64,000 bases of DNA, from NCBI GenBank assembly GCA_021234155.1, contig JAJEKV010000005.1, positions 19,516,089 through 19,580,088 of the forward strand, in the 5' to 3' direction. Under the pieces are notes generated by a model. That model was not told where the DNA came from. It did not search any database and saw only the letters and a program-made list of their open reading frames with translations. The stretch comes from Isoetes taiwanensis (lineage: Eukaryota; Streptophyta; Lycopodiopsida; Isoetales; Isoetaceae). Below, piece after piece: positions 51,808-62,702 of this stretch. Both the position numbers and the translations under genes were made by a program. The first letter of the stretch is position 1. Every line of letters starts with the position of its first letter.

Positions 51808-52801
51808 AGCCTTGGACATTCTCTACCAAAGTGACCTTTCTTTTTACATTTAGGACATATTTGCCAATAACAAATGTAAATTTGGATGTGAAGTTCTATT
51901 GCAATGAATACATTAGGGGTAAGTTCTACCTTACCACGCTTGCCTTGAGCTCCACAAGTTGTTTGGTCATACGCTAAAGCTTGATCACCTTTGTCAGGTC
52001 TGCTTTGACTTCTAAAATCTGAGAATCAGCTTCTTCTTTTTCCTTTTCTTTATGCACAGCATAAATAGGGACAGAATGATGAGATTCATAAGGACCATCA
52101 GTGGCATCAGGGTAAAAAGGATCATGATGAAAGCTATGGTGTTTTTCTGGTAGGATAGAAAACATTTTGGTCAATTCAGTGGTCTTGGCAAAAACTTTGT
52201 AGTTGGAATCAAAACCTTCTGCAGCTTGAATCTTGATAAGCTTCCTGTGAATTTCTGGTCTAGAAGATAAGCCTTTAATAAAGGAGGACACCAAAAAGAG
52301 TGTGACTTGAACTTTTTGGCATCTATTCATGAAGGTGCTGAATCTCTCCTTATACTGGCTCACACTTTCACCTGCATAAATGGAGAAATTTTGCAACTCA
52401 TTAACAAGGTCTTTAGGAGCAGCACATTTTCCAAACCTGTCCAAAAACTTGGTGACAAGGTCATCCCAAGAAGTGGTTCCCATAAGCTTCTCATAAGTCG
52501 ATAAGCACCGGCTTCACTTTCCTCTTTAAAGCACTTTTCAAATTGTGATAGCTTGCATCCTTTTTGAAGCCAAAATCCCCTGTAATAATCTTCAAAGACT
52601 CTTAAAAAAGTATTAGCACTCATCTTTGGAATCAAAAGTAGGCAATGGAGTAGGCATATTCAACTCGAACTGATAAGGTAGGCTTTGAAGTAATCCACTT
52701 GCAAAATTAGGGGAAGAGATCTATCTCTGAAAGGCTCTGAAGTCTCCTGATCTTCCATTGGTTCTTGCTTTCTGCTTTGGAAACTTTTGTTTTGGAGCCA
52801 T
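51808..52801 (-). pseudogene. gag: gag of element D
   Basis: The minus-strand ATG at 52801 begins MAPKQKF. Core motifs: FEKCFKEESEAGA, DDLVTKFLDRFGKC, ESVSQYKERFSTFMNRC, SFIKGLSSRPEIHRKL (near 52270). A classic zinc knuckle CPKCKKKGHFGREC lies near 51850-51810. Frameshifts near 52490, 52620 and 52720 and in the knuckle region. A better N-terminal half is present at 58539-57910. Confidence 0.88.
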
Positions 52802-52818
52802 GAGTTCGAAAATCCAGG

Positions 52819-52843
52819 TAGAGATCTCGGTAGAACCTCAAAA
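52819..52843 (-). other. presumed primer-binding site of element D
   Basis: On the minus strand the LTR ends GGTCAACA and is followed by TTTTGAGGTTCTACCGAGA (TTTTGGAGGTTC in the copy at 58582). The TGG-type start is right for a primer site, but I cannot assign the tRNA. Confidence 0.45.
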
Positions 52844-54170
52844 TGTTGACCCTAAACACGGCTTAAGGATCAACCACAAGGAACCAACTTGAGTTTTCAC
52901 TCAAATTGGGGTTAGAACCTCCAGATCACTTAAGGTGATCAATCTATGCAAGCTAATTTCAAAGTCAAAAACTTGAAGTTTTATACCTTTCCCATTTCCA
53001 GAAATTGGCACCTTTGCCAAAACAGTTGTGGTATTGATATGCAGATCGATTTTTTGAGTCAATCACTGTAGACTTAGTCAAAAAAGTTGTAGGTGACCAA
53101 TGGTAAAGCTTCTGACCAAGTCAGAAACATAATTTGTGAGTTATTCGAGCTCAAAGTGCGGTCAAAATTTGGTCAATAGAAGTCAAATTTGAAAGCGATG
53201 ATGATCGAGACATTGGGATTTTGGAGTTGCTAGACGAGCTTTTGAGAATTTCCAAAGCAAATGTGTTGTAATGATGATAAGGAATATAGGCAAATGGTCA
53301 GATTGTCATTTGGATAAGCAAAAGTAATTTTTGTGGCTGGATTTGGCAAAATACAGTCAAGAATAGTCAAAAGCAGTGCAAAAATTTCTAACTTCGAGTT
53401 ATGAGTGGATTTTTTGGATTTTCAAGACATATAGCCGGATGCTTTAGTGATTGATGGCAAATGGGTCAAAAGTAATCAAAAGTGCTGAGGGGATCTTACG
53501 AAAAAAATTTTGAACAGAGAAAAATTGTAAAGAATCATAACAGAGATAATTTCTTCAAGTAGGCATCGAATTTCATTGATAGGAATATAAATCAATCATA
53601 ATAATGTTGGGTAATAATGCTTCAGTACTTCAAAATCAACTTCAGGTCAATAGAAAATTTCAATAGATAATTTCCAACCAAATCTCTTGTGACTTGATCG
53701 GGGAGTACTCAGAGTCTTTCAAAATCCTTCTAGTCATGCTCAGCAATGATCACAGTAAGGTTTGTACACTTCTGGGCCTTCGAAAATGTCTCGATTATAT
53801 GTCCTCTGTATATAGTTTCAAATTTTGGTTTCGGTGGTTTTTGGTCATAAGTTTAGCCTTGATCTGTTGCTTAAGTTCCGGAATCCAAAAATAGGGTGGT
53901 CTCAGAGGGAATGGAGCGCGGGAAGGCAAGATTCGAGCCGGATTTCTAGTTTTAGGGTTCTTCAGCCGTATTTTCGCCAAACTTTTGCGATACGGTTTCG
54001 TATTTTTGAAAGAATATGTCGCGTATATGTTGTATTTGGCTATTTTTGAGATCTCACCCAATGGTTCAAGGTATTTATCCAAGGAGTCTTAGGAATAACA
54101 ACAAATTCTTAAACCATAGGAGATTTTCCACACGTGTGAAGGATAGAAAATCCTTTGGGCATCTTTTAGC
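52844..54170 (-). repeat. 5' LTR of element D (D2), truncated
   Basis: Near copy of 44503-45830; joined at TTAGCA to the promoter fragment of element B. Confidence 0.85.
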
Positions 54171-54482
54171 ATGTTACCTTGCTAAAAACAAGCTTAGAAT
54201 GTATAAATTTTAGCATCAAAATTTCACCATGAGAAGGTTACATGGCGCCGAGGAGCAAAAATGAACTTTTCATAATTGCCACAAATAGCGATGTCAGAGA
54301 CCATGAGGTTAGACTGTCTAAATTTAGCCATGTAGTAAGATAATAAGTGTTTTAGGTGACCCAAAAGAGTAGTTTCAAATTTGACCTAAAAATTGCCCAT
54401 CTATAAATAGATGTAGAACCCCCCCTCATTTTCCACGTTCCTCCTTGGAAAAGCGCTCTCACTGTCCAAGGCGATCTTTGGC
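54171..54482 (+). repeat. fragment of element B H3-gene promoter (copy 2)
   Basis: Matches 41145-41455, including the TATAAATA box and TTCCACGTTCCTCCTTGG. The palindrome arms are altered: the central AGCAAAAATGAACTTTTCAT is kept but both outer arms are replaced by unrelated bases. No H3 coding sequence follows. Confidence 0.85.
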
Positions 54483-54502
54483 AAACAAAGTGTCAGTAGT
54501 AT

Positions 54503-55741
54503 TCAATTCATCCTCATGATCAAAAAAAATATATAAGGCAAGTAGAGGCTAGGATTTAGAGTGTCAAGTGCAACTCTTTTACGAGAAATATCATAACTTT
54601 GCAACTTACAAGCCCACCTTTGGATCTTTGGTTTATTAGTTGCTTTACCAAATAGCAATCCCATTGGATTTTGCTTCATATGAACCTGAATTTGGCTTTT
54701 TAGAAGTAGGTGCCCCTGCCTATTGATGAGAAACATGAGAGCGTGACACTTTTTTTTCTATTACGGTATATCTTTCTTCAAGCGGACCATTTCTTGCTTG
54801 CAAAAACTATGGTGTGCTTATCATAAAAATAGCTAAACCTATAGCCTTTTTTTTATTCGACCCTTTGATGATATAAACCTCAAATGGCGAGGCTCAAATC
54901 TGGTTTTTAAAAGAGTAGCTTCACATATGGATAAAATAAGAAAATCAAAAAGCTTCTTGGCACTCACGGAGTCCATGTGATAGGTATGTGCTTGCTTTGG
55001 TTTAGAAAACTTCCTATCTGGTCAACCTAGAGATAGGACTTAAGATATGAGCAAAATTTGGAATATACATCCTAAGGAAACTTGTCATACCAATGAAACT
55101 CTTAACCTGCTTCAAATTCTTGGGAGGTACCGGTTTCTTGAGAGCTTCAACTTTATCTTGAGCAACTTGAATACCTTGGCTGGATACCTCATGTCCCAAG
55201 AGTTGTCCTTTCGATGCAAAAAAGATGCATTTTTTTGGATTTAGATTGACTCCTGAAGTCCTGCATAAAGAACAGATTTTTGCAAGCAATTCCACATGGT
55301 TATTAGCATGAGAACCCAAGCAAAGGTCATCCAAATACACTCTAAATTCTTTGACCATAGTTTTGAAAATGACATCCATTGCTCTTTGGAAGGTAGCTGG
55401 GGCATTCATTAGGCCAAATGGCATTCTTTTCATAGCATAAGTACCCCATGGAGTAATAAATGAGGTCTTTGGCTGGTCTTCCTCTTTGATTCTAATCTGG
55501 TTGAACCCTGAAAAGCCATCCAAAAATGAGTACATGTCTTTCCACAAGTTATGACATATAGAATTTCTTCCAAAAAAGGCAAGGGATAACAATCTTTTAT
55601 AGTGGCTTTGTTCAAATCTCGATAATCTATGCAAATTCTTAAAGTTCCATTCTTTTTTTCCACTGAAACAATGCAGGATACCCATTCAGGGTTGATGATC
55701 TCTACAATGACACCTTGCATCCAACATCTTATGCAATTCAT
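54503..55741 (-). pseudogene. RT and RNase H remnant (unit 2)
   Basis: Copy of the element D RT with CIDYRDLNKATIKDCYPLPF, MPFGLMNAPATFQRAMD and VYLDDLCLGSHANN, plus the partial RNase H end at 54736-54503. The integrase is absent because the unit boundary lies at 54482. Multiple indels relative to unit 1. Confidence 0.85.
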
Positions 55742-57230
55742 CTTTGATTAGATCTAAAAGTGAAGCATTTATTCTTCTTAACTTCTGGAAGACAAGCTTA
55801 CACCCTTCCTTAATTTTAATTTCAAATTGACATACCTCCTGTTTGATACCAATAAGCTCAGAATAATCCCAAGCAAACACATCACTTCTTTCTTCAAAGA
55901 ATTTATTGATCTCCTCCTTATTTTTTGTGTCAAAAAGATCTCCCACAAACAGAGTTCTTTCCTGGCCATGCTTGTTGATTATAACTTCATTGATTGCCTT
56001 TTCCTGGGATGCATTTATAACTAGTATGGGACAGAGCTCCTTAGCCTCATCCTCATCGAAATCTTCCTCTGGTATAGCTCCCTCAGATAAATAAGTCATC
56101 AAAGTGTCTCTGCACAAAGCATCAGCTTCCCAATTCTGCTCCCTTGGGATATGAGTAATTTTCCAAGAGGTAAAATGAGCAAGCATTCCCATTACCTGGT
56201 TTCTCTGGAGCTCTATATCAGCATTCTTGGCTTGATATTCACCATTTACTGTCTCTTGGGACTAGCTGTGAATCCCCATAGATATGTATAATTGAAATAT
56301 CCATAGCTCTAGCTTCACCGGAGACCTGCAATCAAAGCCTTGTATTCGCTACATTAGAAGTTATTTGGGGAAAAATCCTTCCTACCTTAGCAAAAAAGTT
56401 TATTGGCGGTATATTTTAATATAGCTGCGGATGAAGCTACATTCAATTTCTTTGATATTCCTCCATCAAACCATAAACAACCTCTTACGCCATCTTAGGA
56501 AGGTAGTGCACTCTCTAATTAAAGGAATCAACTCAATTTTCTTTGTGTTGGGAGTTGCTAGACTATAGGATCCTAGTGGTTCTTCTATAAGCATCTCTTT
56601 GATAAAATGTACCTCGTCATTAAAGCCATAAGAACCATCTTGATTGTAGATTGTGGCCACTTGAGTACCATTTGAAATGGTGCATCTCCCTTCAGACAGA
56701 TTGGCCTAGCATCAAGCTGTAGCCATCCACCTCCTTCCCAAAGAAGAGATCATATATATGCGCATCTTCTCCTAGATCTTCAAAAGCAACAACAACAAAA
56801 TTGGCAGCTACAACAATGCCCTAGGTGTTAGCAGGTCACAATTCCAACTGGTGCTATCTTAGCATTAGAAAAAGATTTTAACAAAACAGATGACCTTTTT
56901 ATCTATCTCGAGCCCACATTTTTTTTCATAACATGATATGGCATGATATTTAAAGGTGAGCCTCCATCTAACAACACATTGGAAAAAGAATAACCTCCTA
57001 GAGTTGCTGAGCACATAAAGGCACACGGATCCTCCTCATTTTGGGCGAGAATAAGATTAGTGGCATTTGCAACACCTACACAAGCTCTTGCTTCACTAAA
57101 ATTAGTTTGTTGTAGCAACTTTTTCCTATAACCAGGTGCAATCTTTAACAATGTAAATAAGTCCACACTTACTTTGGAATTTTTTAGTAAAACATCCAAC
57201 TCATCAAAGTCATGATCTTTCTTACCATTT
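55742..57230 (-). pseudogene. protease and extra RNase H (unit 2)
   Basis: Contains VLLDGGSPLNIMPYHVMKK (near 56970-56930) and, near 56150, HIPREQNWEADAL of the extra RNase H followed by DVFAWDYSELIG of the RT start. Same order as unit 1. Several short indels break the frames. Confidence 0.8.
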
Positions 57231-57589
57231 TTTTGTTGGGGGTGGAGCTATTTCTTGAGGAGGGCTTCCATAACGGGGGTGGTGGCGGTGCTGATCTCCT
57301 AAAATGCTCACGGAACAGGACTTGGTAGGCTCAGCAAGTTTATGGGAATCTCCCATACTTCGGGTTTGTACCACCATCACTTCTTGATCTTTGGCATCTC
57401 TGTAGCTTGTACAAACCTTATAGAGCTAGTAGGCTCACGCAAATCTTACATGAGGAGTTGCCTCGGACTTCTTTTCCCTCTCTGCTTGGCAAAATATTCT
57501 TTAATGCAGTGCATCGAGGTCGGTATGGCCAATTTCATTGCAAAAAGCACGATTTGGACATTCTCTACCAAAGTGACCTTTCTTTTACA

Positions 57590-58539
57590 TTTAGGACATA
57601 TTTGCCAATAACAAATGTCATTTGGATGTGAAGTTCTATTGCAATGAATACATTCAGGGTAAGTTCTACCTGCCTACCTTGCCTTGAGCTCCACAAGTTG
57701 TTTGGTCATACGCTAAAGCTCGAGTCACCTTTGTCAGTCTGCTTTGACTTCTAAAAAATCGAGAATCGGCTTCTTCTTTTTCTTTTCTTTATGCACAGCA
57801 TAAATAGGGACAGAATGATGAGATTCATAAGGACCATCAGTGGCATCAGGGTAAAAAGGATCATGATGAAAGCTATGGTGTTTTTCTGGTAGGATAGAAA
57901 ACATTTTGGTCAATTCAGTGGTCTTGGCAAAAACTTTTTGTAGTTGGAATCAAAACCTTCTGCAGCTTGAATCTTGATAAGCTTCCTGTGAATTTCTGGT
58001 CTAGAAGATAAGCCTTTAATAAAGGAGGACACCAAAAAGAGTGTGACTTGAACTTTTTGGCATCTATTCATGAAGGTGCTGAATCTCTCGTTATACTGGC
58101 TCACACTTTCACCTGCATAAATGGAGAAATTTTGCAACTCATTAACAAGGTCTTTAGGAGCAGCACATTTTCCAAACCTGTCCAAAAACTTGGTGACAAG
58201 GTCATCCCAAGAAGTGGTTCCCATAAGCTTCTCATAAGTCAGCCAAGCACCAGCTTCACTTTCCTCTTTAAAGCACTTTTCAAATTGTGATAGCTTGCAT
58301 CCTTTTTTGAAGCCAAAATCCCTGTAATAATTTTGAAAGACTCTTAAAAAAGTATTAGCACTCATGCTGGAATCAAAAGTAGGCAATGGAGTAGGCATAT
58401 TCAACTCGAACTGATAAGGTAGGCTTTGAAGTAATCCACTTGCAAAATTAGGGAGAAGAGATCTATCTCTGAAAGGCTCTGAAGTCTCCTGATCTTCCAT
58501 TGGTTCTTGCTCTGCTGGAAACTTTTGTTTTGGAGCCAT
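57590..58539 (-). pseudogene. gag: gag (unit 2)
   Basis: The ATG at 58539 opens a 209-residue uninterrupted gag N-terminus, the best-preserved copy in the window (LPNFASGLLQSLPYQFELN, FEKCFKEESEAGAWLTYEKL, SQYNERFSTFMNRC, KGLSSRPEIHRKL). It breaks at about 57910 with a frameshift; the knuckle region near 57590 is damaged. Confidence 0.88.
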
Positions 58540-58582
58540 GAGTTCGAAAATCCAGGTAGAGATCTCGGTAGAACCTCCAAAA

Positions 58583-59903
58583 TGTTGACCCTAAACCTGG
58601 CTTAAGGATCAACCACAAGGAACCAACTTGAGTTTTCACTCAAATTGGGGTTAGAACCTCGAGATCACTTAAGGTGATCAATCTATGCAAGCTAATTTCA
58701 AAGTCAAAAACTTGAAGTTTTATACCTTTCCCATTTCCAGAAATTGGCACCTTTGCCAAAACAGTTGTGGTATTGATATGCAGATCGATTTTTTGAGTCA
58801 ATCACTGTAGACTTAGTCAAAAAAGTTGTAGGTGACCAATGGTAAAGCTTCTGACCAAGTCAGAAACATAATTTGTGAGTTATTCGAGCTCAAAGTGCGG
58901 TCAAAATTTGGTCAATAGCAGTCAAATTTGAAAACAGTGATCAGAGATTGGGATTTTGGAGTTGCTAGACGAGTTTTTGAGAATTTCCAAAGCAAATGTG
59001 TTGTAATGATGATAAGGAATATAGGCAAATGGTCAGATTGTCATTTGGATAAGCAAAAGTAATTTTTGTGGCTGGATTTGGCAAAAATCTGATCAAGAAT
59101 AGTCAAAAGCGAGTGCAAAATTTCTAACTTCGAGTTATGAGTGGAATTTTTTGGATTTTTCAAGACATATAGCCAGATGCTTCAGTGATTGATGGCAAAT
59201 GGGTCAAAAGTAATCAAAAGTGCTCGGGGATTTTCTGTAAAATTTTGAACAGAGAAAAATTGTAAAGAATCATAACAGAGATAATTTCTTCAAGTAGGCA
59301 TCGAATTTCATTGATAGGAATATAAATCAATCATAATAATGTTGGGTAATAATGCTTCAGTACTTCAAAATCAACTTCAGGTCAATAGAAAATTTCAATA
59401 GATAATTTCCAACCAAATCTCTTGTGACTTGATCGGGGAGTACTCGAGTCTTTCAAAATCCTTTTAGTCATGCTCGGCAATGATCACGGTAAGGTTTGTA
59501 CATACGGGCCTTGAAAATGTCTCGATTGTATGTCCCTCGTATATAGTTTCAAATTTTGGTTTTGGTGGTTTTGGTCATAAGTTTAGCCTTGATCACATTT
59601 GCTTAAGTTCGGAATCCAAAAATAGGGTGGTCTCAAAGGGAATGGGCGGGAAGGCAAGATTCGAGGCAGATTTCTAGTTTTAGGGTTCTTCGGTAAGTAT
59701 TTTAAAGCCAAACTTTTGCGATCTGGTTTCAGATTTTTGAAAGAATATGTCAGCGTATATCTTTTGTATTTGGCTATTTTGAGATCTCACCCAATGGTTC
59801 AAGGTATTTATCCAAGGAGTCTTAGGAATAACAACAAATTCTTAAACCATAGGAGATTTTTCCTGCGTGTGAAGGATAGAAAATCCTTTGGGCATCTTTT
59901 AGC
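58583..59903 (-). repeat. LTR of element D (D3), truncated
   Basis: Third copy, TGTTGACCCTAAACC start, again ending at TTTTAGCA where the promoter fragment of element B begins. More small indels than D1 or D2. Confidence 0.85.
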
Positions 59904-60201
59904 ATGTTACCTTGCTAAAAACAAGCTTAGAATGTATAAATTTTAGCATCAAAATTTCACCATGTCTCACGTCGGCGCCCAGGAGCAAAATGAACTTTTC
60001 ATAATTGATGCGGGTGCAGCGTGTGAGACCATGAATAGGCTGTCTAAATTTAGCCATGTAGTAAGATAATAAGTGTTTTAGGTGACCCAAAGAGTAGTTT
60101 CAAATTTGACCTAAAATTGCCCATCTATAAATAGATGTAGAACCCCCTCATTTTCCACGTTCCTCCTTGGAAAAGCTCTCACTGTCAAGGCGATCTTTGG
60201 C
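59904..60201 (+). repeat. fragment of element B H3-gene promoter (copy 3)
   Basis: Matches 41145-41455 with the palindrome partly retained (GTCTCAC at 59965, GTGTGAGAC near 60020) and the TATAAATA box near 60126. Confidence 0.85.
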
Positions 60202-60209
60202 AAGCGAAG

Positions 60210-62702
60210 TGTCGATGTAGTATTCAATTCATCCTCATGATCAAAAAAATATATAAGGCAAGTAGAGGCTAGGATTTCGTGTCAAGTGCAACTCTTTTTA
60301 CTGAAATATCATAACTTTGCAACTTACAAGCCCACCTTTGGATCTTTGGTTTATTAGTTGCTTTACCAAATAGCAATCCCATTGGATTTTTGCTTCATAT
60401 GAACCTGAATTTGGCTTTTTTAAGTAGGTGCCCCTGCCTATTGATGAGAAACATGAGAGCAAAGACTTTTTTTTTTCTATTACGGTATATCTTTCTTCAA
60501 AGCGAGACCATTTCTTGCTTGCAAAACTATGGTGTGCTTATCATAAAAATGGCTAAACCTATAGCCTTTTTGTAACGATGATATAAACCTCAAATGGCAG
60601 GCTCAAATCTGGTTTTTAAAGAGTAGCTTCACATATGGATAAAATAAGAAAATCAAAAGCTTCTTGGCACTCTGGAGTCCATGTGATAGGTATGTGCTTG
60701 CTTTGATTTAGAAAACTTCCCTATCTGGTCAACCTAGAGATAGGACTTAAGATATGAGCAAAATTTGGAATATACATCCTAAGGAAACTTGTCATACCAA
60801 TGAAACTCTTAACTGCTTCAAATTCTTGGGAGGTACGGTTTCTTGAGAGCTTCAACTTTATCTTGAGCAACTTGAATACCTGTTTGGATACCTCATGTCC
60901 CAAGAGTTGTCCTTTGGATGCAAAAAGATGCATTGTTTTGGATTTAGATTGACTCTGAAGTCTGCATAAAAAACAGATTTTTGCAAGCAATTCCACATGG
61001 TTATTAGCATGAGAACCCAAGCAAAGGTCATCCAAATACACTCTAAATTCTTTTGACCATAGTTTTGAAAATGACATCCATTGCTCTTTGGAAGGTGGCT
61101 GGGGCATTCATTAGGCCAAATGGCATTCTTTTCATAGCATAAGTACCCCATGGAGTAATAAATGAGGTCTTTGGCTGGTCTTCCTCTTTGATTCTAATCT
61201 GGTTGAACCACGAAAAGCCATCAAAAATGAGTACATGTCTTTCCCCACCTTGACATATAGAATTTCTTCCAAAAAGGCAAGGGATAACAATCTTTTATAG
61301 TGGCTTTGTTCAAATCTCGATAATCTATGCAAATTCTTAAAGTTCCATTCTTTTTTCCCTTTGAAACAATGCAGGATACCCATTAGGGGTTGATGATCTC
61401 TACAATGACACCTTGCATCCAACATCTTATGCAATTCATCTTTGATTAGATCTAAAAGTGAAGCATTTATTCTTCTTAACCACGGAAGGCAGGGCTTACA
61501 CCCTTCCTTAATTTTAATTTCAAATTGACATACCTCTGTTTGATACCAATAAGCTCGAGAATAATCCCAAGCAAACACATCACTTCTTTCTTCAAAAATT
61601 TATTGATCTCCTCCTTATTTTTTGTGTCAAAAAGATCTCCCACAAAGAGAGTTCTTTCCTGGCCATGCTTGTTGATTATAACTTCATTGATTGCCTTTTC
61701 CTGGGATGCATTTATAACTAGTATGGGACAGAGCTCCTTAGCCTCATCCTCATCGAAATCTTCCTCTGGTATAGCTCCCTCAGATAAATAAGTCATCAAA
61801 GTGTCTCTGCACAAAGCATCAGCTTCCCAATTCTGCTCCCTTGGGATATGAGTAATTTTCAAGAGGTAAAATGAGCAAAGCATTCCCATTACCTGGTTTC
61901 TCTGGAGCTCCATATCAGCATTCTTGGCTTGATATTCACCATTTACTGTCTGCTTGAGACTAGCGTGAATCCCCATAGATATGTATAATTGAAATATCCA
62001 TAGCTCTAGCTTCACGGAGACTGCAATCAAAGCCTTGTATACGCTACATTAGAAGTTATTTGGGAAAAATCCTTCCTACCTTAGCCAAAAGTTTATTGGC
62101 GGTATATTTTTAATATAGGCTGCAGATGAAGCTACATTCAATTTCTTTGATATTCCTCCATCAAACCATAAACAACCTCTTCTGCCATCTTCAGAAGGTA
62201 GTGCACACTCTCTAATTAAAGGAATCAACTCAATTTTCTTTGTGTTAGGAGTTGCTAGACTGTAGGATCCTAGTGGTTCTTCTATAAGCATCTCTTTGAT
62301 AAAATGTACCTCGTCATTAAAGCCATAAGAACCATCTTGATTGTAGATTGTGGCCACTTGAGTACCATTTGAAATGGTGCATCTCCTTCCAACCCAGATT
62401 GGCCTAGCATCAACTGTAGCCATCCACCTCCTTCCCAGCAAGAGATCATATATGTCTGCATCTTCTCCTAGATCTTCAAAAGCAACAACAACAAAATTGG
62501 CAGCTACAACAATGCCTTCAGTGTTAACAGGTCACAATTCCAACTGGTGCTATCTTAGCATTAGAAAAAGATTTTAACAAAAGCGGATGACCTTTTATCT
62601 ATCTCGAGCCCACATTTTTTTCATAACATGATATGGCATGATATTTAAAGGTGAGCCTCCATCTAACAACACATTGGAAAAGAATAACCTCCTAGAGTTC
62701 TT
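60210..62702 (-). pseudogene. RT, extra RNase H and protease (unit 3, cut)
   Basis: Third copy of element D pol from the RNase H remnant to the protease. Seen: VYLDDLCLGSHANN (near 61050-61010), CHCRDHQP before the RT core, HIPREQNWEADAL (near 61850), LWFDGG (near 62180) and DIYD/LLGRRWM region (near 62440). Broken by many indels. The unit ends inside the protease at 62702 against a new LTR. Confidence 0.8.

Larger units (their letters stand above)
44503..54171 (-). mobile_element. Element D: Tat-like Ty3/gypsy retrotransposon
   Basis: Minus-strand LTR element inserted in ORF2 of element B. From right to left: LTR D2 (from 52844), gag, protease, an extra RNase H, RT, RNase H remnant, integrase (no chromodomain), a long non-coding 3' region, and LTR D1 (from 44503). 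Non-chromovirus features and the additional RNase H place it near the Tat clade. The domain order is unusual: the extra RNase H comes before RT. Confidence 0.85.
48743..62702 (-). repeat. tandem array of about 5.7-kb chimeric units
   Basis: Unit 1 is 48743-54481, unit 2 is 54482-60200, unit 3 is 60201-62702 (cut). Each unit holds, left to right, part of RNase H/RT, the extra RNase H, protease, gag (absent from cut unit 3), the D LTR and a 0.3-kb fragment of the H3-gene promoter of element B (last two also absent from unit 3). Units 2 and 3 repeat both novel junctions exactly, so the chimera formed first and was then duplicated. Small indels are far more frequent in units 2 and 3 than in unit 1. 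Confidence 0.85.
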
